Counted from the first letter of the stretch, positions 27,779 through 37,628 are shown. The stretch is DNA of 64,000 nucleotides from Desulfobacter sp. (GCA_028768545.1 CP054838.1:4647001-4711000); one strand, 5' to 3'. Notes: generated by a model not told the origin, from the letters alone. A program made the numbers and translations.

Positions 27779-28475
27779 GTGCCTTTTCCTTTTGGGGCAG
27801 GGTTAAATGTAAAACAGAACCGACCGAAGCAATGACAAGGATGCAGACAATGATGCTCCAGCCCCGGGGCAGGATATCCAAAGAGACCAGAATCCAGTTG
27901 AGCAGGCCCGAGCCCAGGGCCAGGAACAGGGATCTGAAAGATGACTTTATTTCCGGCATGAGTATGGCCAAAAGAAGGGCATAAAGGGCCACGTCCATGC
28001 TCTGGGTCAGAATGGGCGGCATGAATCCGCCCAGGAGAAACCCGGCCAGGGTGCCTGAAACCCATCCTGAATAGGCCGAAAACCCCACAATCAGAACAAA
28101 GGGCCGGGTCAGTTCTTCCCGGGTAAAAGAAAGAACGGAAAAAACCTCGTCTGTCACGCCGAATGCAATGGGGATATACCAGGCCCGGGTCTTTTCTTTG
28201 ATTCGGGTGGCCAGGTAGGTGCTCATGAGAAAATGCCTGAAATTCACCAGCAGGGTAGTCAGGATTATCCCCAAAGGTCCCATGCCCGTAACCAGAAGAT
28301 TTAGAGCAATGAACTGGCTTGCCCCGGCAAAGACCACGGCTGAAAATAAAAACGCCTCGAGCAGGGAGATACCCATTGTTTTGCCAAGGATACCAAAGGC
28401 CACGGCAGCCGGAAAATATCCGATAAATATAGGAATACCGGCACGAAAGGCAGCCTTGGTATTTGAATTTTTCAT
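27771..28475 (-). CDS. azlC: Branched-chain amino acid exporter AzlC
   Basis: 234 residues with about six membrane helices. FRAGIPIFIGYFPAAVAFGI and the downstream FAGASQFIALNLL segment are family hallmarks. First gene of azlC-azlD-trmB-type regulator. A palindrome at 28510-28520 lies 35 bp upstream of its start. Confidence 0.92.
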   Translation of the reverse strand: MKNSNTKAAFRAGIPIFIGYFPAAVAFGILGKTMGISLLEAFLFSAVVFAGASQFIALNLLVTGMGPLGIILTTLLVNFRHFLMSTYLATRIKEKTRAWYIPIAFGVTDEVFSVLSFTREELTRPFVLIVGFSAYSGWVSGTLAGFLLGGFMPPILTQSMDVALYALLLAILMPEIKSSFRSLFLALGSGLLNWILVSLDILPRGWSIIVCILVIASVGSVLHLTLPQKEKAHG

Positions 28476-28494
28476 ATTTGTCTCCCTTAAATTT

Positions 28495-28526
28495 ATTTTA
28501 GTGACTATTGTAGTAACTACTAAAGT
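28495..28526. promoter_or_regulatory. Palindrome upstream of azlC (candidate operator)
   Basis: GTAGTAACTAC (28510-28520) is a perfect 11-bp palindrome, nested in a wider TTTAGT ... ACTAAA symmetry. Its place just upstream of azlC, in an operon that includes a TrmB regulator and next to a LysR gene, suggests an operator for one of these. No binding data. Confidence 0.4.
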
Positions 28527-28706
28527 TTTGTCAATAAAAAAAAAGACCTTGAAAAATTAAGGCAACCACCGGCAATAAAAAGTTCGGGGTTGAATTCAAG
28601 GCGGGTGAAAGGGAAAATTATAATTTTTTAGTGAGTCTTGTTAAGACAAAACAAGACCTTTACGGCTTTTCTTCGAGAATAAAAATTTTTAGGACTGACC
28701 TCTATC

Positions 28707-29666
28707 CTAAGGTCCGGATTTGTTCAAAAATCCGTTGGAATAACCCGATTCTTTGATATCCCGCTTTAAAAGCCGAATAAAGGTTTTTTCCGTGAGGGAG
28801 GGGACCTTGTTCTGGAGCTGGACCAAAGAAATTTTGTTGATCACATCCTTTTGACCTGTGAGTACCGGAACAATATCGCCTGCGTCAATATGGATGCCAA
28901 CGATATGCCTTGCAATGACCCCCATGCCCAGATGATGAAGGATTCCGTTGATCACGGCCTGGTGACTGTCCACGGTCATAACCCGGTTAAATGCCGGGGA
29001 AAACCGATTAAAATGATGCTTAAACCAGTTTCGTATGGTCAAAGAGGTTTTCTGGTAGGAAATAAACTCTTTTCGGGCCAAATTTTCAAAGGAATGGTCC
29101 CCGTTAATTTCCCTTTGGTAATAGACGTTTGAACAGGCCAGGATCACCTCTTCGTCAATCAGAGGCTCAATGCTGTAATGGCCTAAATCTCCGTACACCT
29201 GGTCCTTTGTGAGAAAAATATCCACCAGTCCGAAGTCAAGCTCGCCTTGGGATATCAATTCAAAGATCTCAGAAGGGTCCCCCAGTTTCATGGTAAAAAC
29301 CACCTGGGGATATTTTTTTCTGAAACTTGCAAAAAAACCGGGGAAATAGGATTTTCCAAACTCAATGGGGGAACCGATACGAAGCATACCCCAGGGTTCG
29401 TCCCTGGCCCTGAGTATGGTTTCAACCCCTTTTTCAAGATCCCGGATAAAAGGAGAGACAATTTTAAACAGCTGCTTGCCGGCTTCGGTGGGTACAAGTT
29501 TTCTGTGAAGCCTTGTGAACAAAGGCAGTTTCAGTTCTTCTTCCAGCTTGCCCAAGGCCTGGCTCACAGCAGAAGAACTGATATTGAGTTCCCTGGCCGC
29601 CTGGCCCACGGACTGGGTATGGAAGATAAAATAAAAGACTTTAATACGGTTCAGGTCTGGTAACAT
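28707..29666 (-). CDS. LysR-family transcriptional regulator
   Basis: About 319 residues. N-terminal HTH (FYFIFHTQSVGQAARELNISSSAVSQALGKLEEEL) and a LysR substrate-binding domain (GMLRIGSPIEFGKSYFPGF onward). ATG at 29666 preferred over the TTG two codons upstream; neither has a strong ribosome-binding site. Target unknown. It faces away from the small membrane-protein gene at 29812. Confidence 0.9.
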   Translation of the reverse strand: MLPDLNRIKVFYFIFHTQSVGQAARELNISSSAVSQALGKLEEELKLPLFTRLHRKLVPTEAGKQLFKIVSPFIRDLEKGVETILRARDEPWGMLRIGSPIEFGKSYFPGFFASFRKKYPQVVFTMKLGDPSEIFELISQGELDFGLVDIFLTKDQVYGDLGHYSIEPLIDEEVILACSNVYYQREINGDHSFENLARKEFISYQKTSLTIRNWFKHHFNRFSPAFNRVMTVDSHQAVINGILHHLGMGVIARHIVGIHIDAGDIVPVLTGQKDVINKISLVQLQNKVPSLTEKTFIRLLKRDIKESGYSNGFLNKSGP

Positions 29667-29811
29667 TAGCAATACTTAACCAAAGAGTTAAATGTTTTAA
29701 TTTTACTTAATATCAAAAAACCATTATCTTTTCAACCAATGCAGGTCTTTAAAATTTCACAGATTGGAAGAATTCGGCCTGAGGTTTAAACTCAGCCCAT
29801 AGGAGGTGAAA

Positions 29812-30003
29812 ATGAAAGCACAATTCAAAGCAGTTTACCGGACAATGGTTTATTTTTTCACACCTGAAGACTCAACGGCAACGGCGGGTCAGGGCAATCT
29901 CAGCATAGACATTAAACCCGGGGATCTGAACATGGGCAGTTTAAAAGCCCTTTTCTGGGTTTTAGGTACCATGGGGATGTTCTACCTGGTAACCTTATTG
30001 TAA
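29812..30003 (+). CDS. Small single-helix membrane protein, unknown function
   Basis: 63 residues; ATG chosen because AGGAGG is five bases upstream (an in-frame GTG lies two codons earlier). The N-terminal half is soluble (TPEDSTATAGQGNLSID), the C-terminal half is one membrane helix (LFWVLGTMGMFYLVTLL). No family recognised. The strong ribosome-binding site and own leader suggest a real gene. A long-range stem with a U-rich tail follows at 30030-30141. Confidence 0.6.
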   Translation: MKAQFKAVYRTMVYFFTPEDSTATAGQGNLSIDIKPGDLNMGSLKALFWVLGTMGMFYLVTLL

Positions 30004-30029
30004 AAAAAACGAATTGCTCAAATATAAAC

Positions 30030-30142
30030 GAGCTGTTTATCAGAACCCTGGAACGAGATCCATTTTAATGTACAGCATACCTTAAATCGTGTCTCTTAGC
30101 TTTTTTCCTCCCCTTATTCATGATAAACAGCTCTTTTATTTT
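30030..30142 (+). terminator. Long-range inverted repeat with U-rich tail
   Basis: GAGCTGTTTATCA (30030-30042) and TGATAAACAGCTC (30121-30133) are perfect 13-bp inverted repeats followed by TTTTATTTTC. The 78 bases between contain no clear second stem. It may be a terminator whose loop was enlarged, or the closing stem of a small RNA. Confidence 0.45.
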
Positions 30143-30949
30143 CTAGGGAAATATTTTCTTTAAAAACAAATTTATCACGGGGTAGTATTCTCTGGACTCA
30201 GAAATCGTATTGTGGCCTGTCCCCTGGACCATTACCAGTTCTTTGGGGGCTTTCAGGCTGTCATACATCGCCTCTGTCCGGGCCAGGGGAATAATCTCGT
30301 CCCGGGCCGCTGCCAGGATCAAAGTGTCGGCCCTGATCTGTCCTGAAAAATCAAGGGTTCTGTGGGAATCTGTCAGCACCAGATTCACCAGCCAGGCCGG
30401 ATAAACCCCTGCCGCCACAGCCTCAATACTGTCAAAAGGGCAGGTGAGGATCAACCCTTTAAGGTTTTTCTTCCATACAAGATAGGACGCAATCGAAGAG
30501 CCAAGACTTCTGCCCCAGGCCCCGCACCGGTCCGGGGTCAAGCCGTGCTCCCGGGCAACAGAGTCAAACAAGGCCAGGGCATCTGACTTTAAATCAGCCT
30601 CCCGGGGGCGGCCGGCGCTCTGGCCGTATCCCCGATAATTGACCAGGACGATATTGGCATCCACCTGTGCCAGATAATCTTCAATATTCAAGGAGACCTC
30701 TTCTGCATTGCCTCCAAAATAAAAAATAACCGGAAGATTTTCCATATCCTTTTCAAGGATCCATCCTTTGAGACACCCCTTGTCCTTGATTTGGAGGGTA
30801 AGTTCTTTGACAGCAGGGCCAAGTGATTCCAGCTGCTGCTGCCGGGCCCTGTCCAGAGAAACGGGAAAATAGAGCAGTTTTCTTGAAACAAACCGAAGCC
30901 CTCCAACGGCAAGGACAAATGCAAGGCCAATCAAAAAAATAATTTTCAT
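30143..30949 (-). CDS. Membrane-anchored alpha/beta hydrolase
   Basis: 268 residues. N-terminal membrane anchor (IIFLIGLAFVLAVGGLRFV) then an alpha/beta hydrolase fold of the ABHD13/BEM46-like type: NYRGYGQSAG, nucleophile Ser in GAWGRSLGSS, acid Asp in AARDEIIP, and His in GTGHNT. Substrate unknown, probably an ester or thioester. Monocistronic. Confidence 0.87.
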   Translation of the reverse strand: MKIIFLIGLAFVLAVGGLRFVSRKLLYFPVSLDRARQQQLESLGPAVKELTLQIKDKGCLKGWILEKDMENLPVIFYFGGNAEEVSLNIEDYLAQVDANIVLVNYRGYGQSAGRPREADLKSDALALFDSVAREHGLTPDRCGAWGRSLGSSIASYLVWKKNLKGLILTCPFDSIEAVAAGVYPAWLVNLVLTDSHRTLDFSGQIRADTLILAAARDEIIPLARTEAMYDSLKAPKELVMVQGTGHNTISESREYYPVINLFLKKIFP

Positions 30950-31044
30950 CTGTTTTTTCCTTAATTTAGACGGGTCCTGATCTTTTACCTATATTAAATT
31001 GGCAAAAAGGTCTCTGTTTTTTAAATTTCCTTGGCGGTTTTAAA

Positions 31045-32502
31045 CAGGGTCATCGCATGTAACTTTTATTAAGATTCGTCCTTACCCGGCTGGAATAGGT
31101 GAGGGGGATTCCGTTAAATCTTAAGCGGTCGTCCTGACCGCTTAAGAAGCGGAAATGATCGGACCTATGCCGTCCTGGCGGGCCGCTCATTTACGCCACT
31201 CCACCCCCTTCACCCTATCCCAGCCTGGCTCTCCTGGCTTGTTATAGTATATGAGCATCGAACAAAATTTTCCTAGACATCGCTGCACAGATACGATATA
31301 TATGGCAATAAACACAAGGAGTTGCCAATGAACGAAAAAAAATCTCTTGAAACTTTTTTTGACAATATTCAGGACCCCAGACACCACAATAAGCTTCATA
31401 ATTTAATTGATGTCGTCATCATCGCAATTTGTGCGGTAGTTGCTGGCGCAGACACTTATGAGCAAATTGAAAACTTTGGCAAAAAGAGAAAAAGGTGGTT
31501 GTCAAAATTTCTAAGCCTTCCCCATGGGATACCCTCCCATGACACCTTTGGCAGAATTTTTGAAAGGATGAACCCGAATGAATTTCAGAGCAGTTTTATG
31601 CACTGGGTTCAGTCGGTTGCAAAGATGACCAAAGGTCAAGTCATTGCAATCGACGGCAAAACTCTAAGGCGTTCACACGATACCTCCAATGATAAGAAAG
31701 CCATTCATATGATCAGTGCGTGGGCTTCGTCTAATAAAGTGGTTTTAGGGCAATTAAAAACCGAAGAAAAATCAAATGAAATTACGGCCATTCCAAATCT
31801 TTTAAAACTTTTAGATATCTCGGGCTGCATTATAACCATTGATGCCATGGGCACTCAAAAGAAAATCGCTGAAACCATAATAAACAAAGGGTGTGACTAT
31901 GTCCTTGCCCTGAAAGAAAATCATAAAACCTTGCATGATGAAGCGGTACTTTTTTTCAATAAAATGGAAGAAATGAAAAATCAGGGGTACCAGTTTAATG
32001 AACAGACCAGTGTTGACGGAGGGCACGGTCGAGTCGAAACGCGCAGGGCTGTGATAACCTCTGATATTGATTGGTTTGAAGATAAAAAAAGTTGGAAAGG
32101 TTTGAAAAGTATTGGAATGATTGAATCCACCCGGGAAATGGACGGCCAGATCAGTCATGAAAAGCGATATTATATATCGAGCCTGGATAGCGACCCCAAT
32201 ATTTTTGGTAATGCTGTCAGGAGGCATTGGGGAATTGAAAATTCAGTGCATTGGGTATTGGATATTGCGTTCCGTGAAGACGAAAGCAGAGTCAGAAAGG
32301 GGAACTCTCCTGAGAATTTTGCAGCGATTCGGCACATTGCATTAAATTTATTACGGAACAATAAGACATTTAAAGGGAGTGTAAAAACCAAAAGGTTGAA
32401 TGCTGCTATGGATATCAAATATCTGGAGGAAGTTATGTTTGGATGATACTTGAACCAATCAAAACTATAGGCACTTTACAATATTTACATGCGTGAGCCC
32501 TG
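31045..32502 (+). mobile_element. ISAs1-family insertion sequence, copy 2 (1458 bp)
   Basis: Inverted copy of the element at 5742-7199, same length and ends. A 10-bp duplication CGGTTTTAAA flanks it (31035-31044 and 32503-32512). It lies between the hydrolase and pepF genes without breaking either. The inverted pair could mediate inversion of the intervening 24 kb. Confidence 0.93.
31328..32446 (+). CDS. ISAs1-family DDE transposase
   Basis: 372 residues, identical in the parts I compared to the copy-1 product. ATG chosen because AAGGAG lies six to seven bases upstream; a TTG two codons earlier is possible. Intact, with the same DDE residues as copy 1. Confidence 0.93.
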   Translation: MNEKKSLETFFDNIQDPRHHNKLHNLIDVVIIAICAVVAGADTYEQIENFGKKRKRWLSKFLSLPHGIPSHDTFGRIFERMNPNEFQSSFMHWVQSVAKMTKGQVIAIDGKTLRRSHDTSNDKKAIHMISAWASSNKVVLGQLKTEEKSNEITAIPNLLKLLDISGCIITIDAMGTQKKIAETIINKGCDYVLALKENHKTLHDEAVLFFNKMEEMKNQGYQFNEQTSVDGGHGRVETRRAVITSDIDWFEDKKSWKGLKSIGMIESTREMDGQISHEKRYYISSLDSDPNIFGNAVRRHWGIENSVHWVLDIAFREDESRVRKGNSPENFAAIRHIALNLLRNNKTFKGSVKTKRLNAAMDIKYLEEVMFG

Positions 32503-32585
32503 CGGTTTTAAAGGCAACACCTTGACAAGTCTGCGCCAAAGCCCTACCCATTAATAATGACAGCGTTAACCTTCAAGGAGATCCC

Positions 32586-34400
32586 ATGAGCCATCCTTCC
32601 AATCAATCCAGAGAGCAGGTTGCAGCAAAAGAAACCTGGAATCTGGCCCCCTTATTTGAATCCCAAAAAGAATTTGAAACCCTTTATACTGACCTGGAAT
32701 CCAAAATTTGTCTGTATGAAAAGTTCAAAAACAGCCTGGGACAATCCTTTGACCAATTCCTTGCCGGCATTGAATTTAACCATGTCATGGGCCGGAACCT
32801 TGAAAAAATGTATACCTATGCCCATTTGAAAAATGATGAGGATAAAACCGGTTCCCAAGGAGATGAACTCTTCCAGAGAGCCATGAACCTGTATACCCGG
32901 ATCTCCCATGCGGCAAGTTTTATTGTTCCTGAAATCCAGGCCATTGACAAGGCCACCCTTGAAAAATGGCAGAAAAAAAAAGAATGTGCAGACTATCAAT
33001 TTTATCTGGAAAAAATAATCCGGAAAATTCCCCACACAAGAAATGCCGAGGCTGAAGAGCTTCTGGCCATGGCCAAGGAAAGCTTGGGTGCTCCGGGCCG
33101 GATCTTTGGACAATTGAATAATGCCGACCTGAATTTCAAGACCCTGGAAGACGAAAACGGCAAATCCACTCCCCTGACCCATGGTAATTTCACCAGATTT
33201 TTAAGCCATGACAGCAGATCCGTAAGAAAAAAAGCCTTTGATCAATACTACAGGGTCTATGACAGGCATAAACACACGATAGGATCTGCCCTGGCCGCCT
33301 CAATTCAAAAGGATCTTTTTCTGGCAAAGGCCAGGCATTTTAACACGGCCAGGCAGGCGGCCCTGTTCCAGGACAATGTATCAGACAAGGTGTATGACAG
33401 CCTGGTTGCCAGTGTAAAATCAAATTTGTCCCCCCTGTACAATTACCTGAACTTCAGGAAAAAAACCCTGGGTCTGGATGAACTCCACATTTACGACACC
33501 TATGTGCCCATCCTCCGGAACCAGGCATTTCACATGGGATATGATGAGGCGGTTGCCACCTGTATTGAGGCCCTTTCGCCATTGGGAGAGGAGTATTGTA
33601 AGATTTTAGAACAGGGCTTGACCCAGGGCCGGTGGGTGGACAAATATGAAAACAAAGGCAAGCGGAGCAGGGCCTATTCATCCGGCTGTTATGACTCCCC
33701 CCCCTATATTTTGCTCAACTATGATGAACATTCCATCAACAGCCTCTTTACCCTGATCCATGAGACGGGGCATTCCATGCATTCCTATTATGCCAACCAT
33801 GCCCAGCCATACCCCAGCCATGATTACACTATTTTTGTAGCTGAGGTGGCCTCCACCCTGAACGAAACCCTGCTGGGTCAGTTTTTCCTTAAAAAATATG
33901 AAACCGATCCCCGGATGAATGCCTATATCCTGAACCGGGAGATCGACAATATCAGGGCCACCTTTTTCAGGCAGACCATGTTTGCCGAATTTGAAGATAT
34001 TATCCACCACATGGCCGCCCAAAACAAGGCGCTGACTCTGGAGACCCTTACCAGCACCTACAAACAATTATTGACCAGGTATTTTGGAGATACAATGGTG
34101 ATAGATGATGCCCTGGCCTTAGAATGCCTGCGCATCCCCCATTTTTATTCATCCTTTTACGTGTACAAATATGCCACAGGTCTGGCCGCATCTTTGGATA
34201 TTGCCCAGAGAATCCAAAAAAAAGGACAAGAGGCCGTGGACGATTATATGACATTCTTAAAATCAGGGGGATCCATGTTCCCCATTGACCAGCTGAAAAT
34301 TGCCGGGGTTGACATGGAGTCGCCGGACCCTGTGAATTCAGCCATCGACCATTTTAAAACCCGGGTTGAACAACTGGAAAAACAATGGCCGTCCATTTAG
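32586..34400 (+). CDS. pepF: Oligoendopeptidase F
   Basis: 604 residues, M3-family zinc metallopeptidase. The zinc site is HETGH at about 392-396 (IHETGHSMHSYY) with the third ligand Glu in FVAEVASTLNE. It cleaves cytoplasmic oligopeptides of roughly 7-17 residues. CAAGGAG precedes the ATG. trmO overlaps its end by 16 bp, so the two are co-transcribed. A TTGACA at 32522-32527 lies just upstream, after the ISAs1 duplication, but I see no good -10 at the right distance. Confidence 0.95.
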   Translation: MSHPSNQSREQVAAKETWNLAPLFESQKEFETLYTDLESKICLYEKFKNSLGQSFDQFLAGIEFNHVMGRNLEKMYTYAHLKNDEDKTGSQGDELFQRAMNLYTRISHAASFIVPEIQAIDKATLEKWQKKKECADYQFYLEKIIRKIPHTRNAEAEELLAMAKESLGAPGRIFGQLNNADLNFKTLEDENGKSTPLTHGNFTRFLSHDSRSVRKKAFDQYYRVYDRHKHTIGSALAASIQKDLFLAKARHFNTARQAALFQDNVSDKVYDSLVASVKSNLSPLYNYLNFRKKTLGLDELHIYDTYVPILRNQAFHMGYDEAVATCIEALSPLGEEYCKILEQGLTQGRWVDKYENKGKRSRAYSSGCYDSPPYILLNYDEHSINSLFTLIHETGHSMHSYYANHAQPYPSHDYTIFVAEVASTLNETLLGQFFLKKYETDPRMNAYILNREIDNIRATFFRQTMFAEFEDIIHHMAAQNKALTLETLTSTYKQLLTRYFGDTMVIDDALALECLRIPHFYSSFYVYKYATGLAASLDIAQRIQKKGQEAVDDYMTFLKSGGSMFPIDQLKIAGVDMESPDPVNSAIDHFKTRVEQLEKQWPSI

Positions 34401-35095
34401 AGCCCATCGGCATCCTCCATACCTGCTTTAAGGAAAAATTCGGCATCCCAAGGCAGCCCAACCTGGTCAAAGAGGCCCCGGGACATCTTGAATTTTATCC
34501 TGAATTTGCCAGAGAAGAGGCCCTAAGAGCGTTGGAAGGGTTTTCCCATCTCTGGCTGATTTTTCTCTTCCACAAGGCCCAAAACAATAAGGAGAGGTCC
34601 TGGTCCCCCATGGTCAGACCCCCCAGGCTTGGGGGGAATAAAAAAGTCGGGGTATTTGCCTCAAGATCCCCGTTCCGCCCCAACCCCATTGGGCTTTCCG
34701 GCGTGGCCCTGGACCAGGTTGAAATCACAGACAAAGGCCCCGTTCTGCACCTGTCCGGGGTGGATATCCTGGACCAGACCCCCATCCTGGACATCAAACC
34801 CTATCTGCCCTATTCAGACAGCATCGCCCATGCCGAAGACGGTTTTGCCAAAGGGCCACCCAAGGCAGACCTTTGGGTTGAATTCACGGCCCCGGCCTTG
34901 GAGGAGATCAAAAAAAAACAAATCCCCCATCTTAAATCCATTATCCAAGGCATCCTTGAAAACGACCCAAGACCGGCCTACTCCAGGCAGACAAGCCAAG
35001 ACAGGATTTACGGAATCCGTCTTTTTGACCTTGATATCAAATGGACGGTTGACCGGGACAGGGTATTTGTGGTCTCTATTGAGCCTGTAGAATAA
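34385..35095 (+). CDS. trmO: tRNA-Thr N6-threonylcarbamoyl-A37 methyltransferase TrmO (TsaA/YaeB)
   Basis: 236 residues. The N-terminal beta-barrel UPF0066 domain has EPIGILHTCF, GFSHLWLIFLFH, ASRSPFRPNPIGLS and LDIKPYLPYSDS, all diagnostic. It uses S-adenosylmethionine to methylate t6A37 of some tRNA-Thr. The C-terminal extension is of the E. coli type. Overlaps pepF by 16 bp. Confidence 0.93.
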   Translation: MAVHLEPIGILHTCFKEKFGIPRQPNLVKEAPGHLEFYPEFAREEALRALEGFSHLWLIFLFHKAQNNKERSWSPMVRPPRLGGNKKVGVFASRSPFRPNPIGLSGVALDQVEITDKGPVLHLSGVDILDQTPILDIKPYLPYSDSIAHAEDGFAKGPPKADLWVEFTAPALEEIKKKQIPHLKSIIQGILENDPRPAYSRQTSQDRIYGIRLFDLDIKWTVDRDRVFVVSIEPVE

Positions 35096-35270
35096 CCCTG
35101 GAATGCACATCCGACACCTGAATGCCTGGCAGTGTCAACCCCAAGGCGGCACAACCTTTTTAAAGGCGCCATCTCCAGCAATAACATGACGTTGCATTAG
35201 GACACGACCCCTTCAGCCTTGGGCGCCTTAAGGTTGAAACCTTTCTGATCTATGCAAGATGGAGATCAAC

Positions 35271-37625
35271 TCAGGCATGGGCCGTTCTTTGAATGATCTC
35301 CTCTTGAAGGGCAGGCCCAAGATTTACAAAATAATCAGAATAGCCGGCCACCCTCACAATAAGATCCTTGTAGGAATCCGGATCTTTCTGGGCCTGGCGT
35401 AAGGTGGCTTTGTCCACCACGTTGAACTGGATATGGTGGCCGTCCATTTTAAAATAGGAACGGATCAGCTGAACAATGGGGGTTTTTCCCTTGTCCGTGG
35501 CCAGAAACTCAGGCAGAAATTTTTGATTGAGCAAGGTACCCCCGGTTTTTAAATGATCAATCTTAGAGGCCGAGTTAAGCACGGCTGTTGGGCCGCAGCA
35601 GTCCGCCCCCTGAACAGGAGAAATCCCCTCTGAAAAGGGAAGGTTTTTTTTCCTGCCGTCGGGCATGGCCCCTGTGACCTCCCCGAAATAAACATGACAG
35701 GTGGTGGGCAAAAGGTTAATTCTGTAAACCCCGCCCCGGGTGTTGGCCCGGCCCGTGACGGCCCGGTAAAAAACATCAAACACCTGGCAGAGAACCTGGT
35801 CTGCCTGTTCATCATCATTGCCGTATTTAGGGGCGCAGAGCAATGCCTGGCGAAGCGGTTCATGCCCCTTGAAATCAGATGCCAATGCGCTGATCAAAGT
35901 CTTGATATCAAACCGCTTTTGCTCAAACACAAGGAATTTAAGGGCTGCCAGGCTGTCGGTAATCGAGCCCATGCCCACCCCCTGGATATAGGCGGTGTTG
36001 TACCTGGCCCCGCCCTGGTTATAGTCTTTTGCGTTTTCAATACAGTCCTGGGTGACCAGGGAGAGCAAGGGCACGGGCATGAACCTTGAGTTGATCTGCT
36101 CAATATGATTGGACCCCTTGATTTTAATATCTGCAAAATAGCGCACCTGGCGCTCATACGCCTCAAAAAGCTGTTCATAGGACTCAAATGACCCGGGATC
36201 CCCGGTTTCAAGCCCGATCATCTCCCGGGTGAAAGGATCTCGCCCATTGTTCAGGGTGATTTCCAAAATCTTGGGCAGATTAAAATATCCGGTAAGGATA
36301 TAGGCCTCTTTGCCGAAAAAACCTGCTTCCACACAGCCCAAAGCCCCGGCAAGGCGGGCGTCATCCACGGACTTTCCATGGGAGATCATCTCCTGGAAAA
36401 TGGCATCAGCATTAAATACAGAGGGCTGGCCAAATCCTGTGGCAATGATGTCCAGGGCCCGCCTGATAAAACGGTTTGGATTTTTCCTTGAAACCTGGAT
36501 CATGGACGAGGGCTGGAGCAACCGCATCGTCTCGATCACATCGAAAATCATATAGGTAAGCGCGTTGACCCCGTCCCGGTTTTCCGGGGTGACCCCGCCA
36601 AGGTTGATAAGGCAGAAATCCACATAGGTATTGCTCTCCTTGGCCGTCACCCCCACCTTGGGCGGGGCCGGATGATTGTGAAACTTGATCCAGAAACAGG
36701 AGAGCAGCTCTTGTGCCTGCTCAGGGGTCAGTCTTCCCTCGTCCAGGTCTTTTTTATAAAAAGGATAGAGATTCTGGTCCAGACGGCCCGGGTTATAGGC
36801 ATCCCAGGGATTAAGCTCGGTAATAATCCCCACATGGACAAACCAATAATACTGAAGGGCCTCATGAAAGGTTTCAGGGGCATGGGCCGGGACCCTGCGG
36901 CAGATCTTTGCCATCTGTTCAAGGGCGGCGCAACGAAGGCCATCCGTTTCTTTTTCTGCTGCATCCTCCAAGACTTTTGCATGGCGATGGGCAAATTGAA
37001 TCAGGGCAGAGGCGGCAATATCCATGGCCTGAAGGTTTTCCATCCGCTCCAAAGCCAGAGGATCGGCAAACCGGTCCTGGCTTTCAAGGACTTGTCCGAT
37101 CCGGGTTTTTAAATCCAAAAATCCCTGGGTGTAAATCAAATTTCCTCCGGCAGTATGGCCTGGAGCGCGCTGTTCCTGGAATTCGGTGAATATTCCGGCC
37201 TTAAAGCTTTTTTTCCACTCTGGCGTCATGGCGTCAAAAATTTTCTCCCTGATGGTTTTGCCGGACCAAAAGGGAATAATGGTCTCTTGATACACCTGTT
37301 TGGTTTCATCGCTCACCTTGTATGCCACCTTGGGCCGGGAATCTAAAATCTCAAGATCTGACAAAGAATGCAGGCAGACCTCAGGGTATGTGGGTACCGC
37401 CTTGGGCTGAGGCCCCCGCTCGCCTACGATCAATTCATCCGCCCCGATAAAAATCGTCTTGTTTAAAAGGATGTGTTCAAGGCAATGGGCCCGCTGCACA
37501 GGCGGGGACATGAGGGGGCTGGCCTGTGTTCTGTAAAAATCGGTCACCAAACAGGCCCGCTCATGGGAAAGGGTCACGGGAGTATCAAGACTTTTTTGGC
37601 GTAATCGTTTAACTCGCTGATTCAT
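35271..37625 (-). CDS. hypD: Glycyl radical enzyme, HypD-type trans-4-hydroxy-L-proline dehydratase
   Basis: 784 residues. Active-site Cys in GALGCVEAGFF (C431, with E433) and the glycyl-radical site VRVAGYSDYF (G761) are intact. Residues that line the substrate pocket in C. difficile HypD (as I recall: F152, D278, S334, D339, F340, C434, E436, Y450, G765) have counterparts here at F149, D275, S331, D336, F337, C431, E433, Y447 and G761, a constant offset of three to four. So the likely reaction is dehydration of hydroxyproline to pyrroline-5-carboxylate. GGAGG overlaps the end of the activase gene, before this ATG. Third gene of the FadR-activase-GRE operon. Activity needs an activase, and the neighbouring one is broken. 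Confidence 0.8.
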   Translation of the reverse strand: MNQRVKRLRQKSLDTPVTLSHERACLVTDFYRTQASPLMSPPVQRAHCLEHILLNKTIFIGADELIVGERGPQPKAVPTYPEVCLHSLSDLEILDSRPKVAYKVSDETKQVYQETIIPFWSGKTIREKIFDAMTPEWKKSFKAGIFTEFQEQRAPGHTAGGNLIYTQGFLDLKTRIGQVLESQDRFADPLALERMENLQAMDIAASALIQFAHRHAKVLEDAAEKETDGLRCAALEQMAKICRRVPAHAPETFHEALQYYWFVHVGIITELNPWDAYNPGRLDQNLYPFYKKDLDEGRLTPEQAQELLSCFWIKFHNHPAPPKVGVTAKESNTYVDFCLINLGGVTPENRDGVNALTYMIFDVIETMRLLQPSSMIQVSRKNPNRFIRRALDIIATGFGQPSVFNADAIFQEMISHGKSVDDARLAGALGCVEAGFFGKEAYILTGYFNLPKILEITLNNGRDPFTREMIGLETGDPGSFESYEQLFEAYERQVRYFADIKIKGSNHIEQINSRFMPVPLLSLVTQDCIENAKDYNQGGARYNTAYIQGVGMGSITDSLAALKFLVFEQKRFDIKTLISALASDFKGHEPLRQALLCAPKYGNDDEQADQVLCQVFDVFYRAVTGRANTRGGVYRINLLPTTCHVYFGEVTGAMPDGRKKNLPFSEGISPVQGADCCGPTAVLNSASKIDHLKTGGTLLNQKFLPEFLATDKGKTPIVQLIRSYFKMDGHHIQFNVVDKATLRQAQKDPDSYKDLIVRVAGYSDYFVNLGPALQEEIIQRTAHA

Positions 37626-37628
37626 GAA

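Noticed and set aside
35150..35240. Imperfect inverted repeat AACCTTTTTAAAGGCGCC / GGCGCCTTAAGGTT in the trmO/hypD gap
   Set aside because: The arms match only with a four-base bulge and no U-run follows, so I do not call a terminator.
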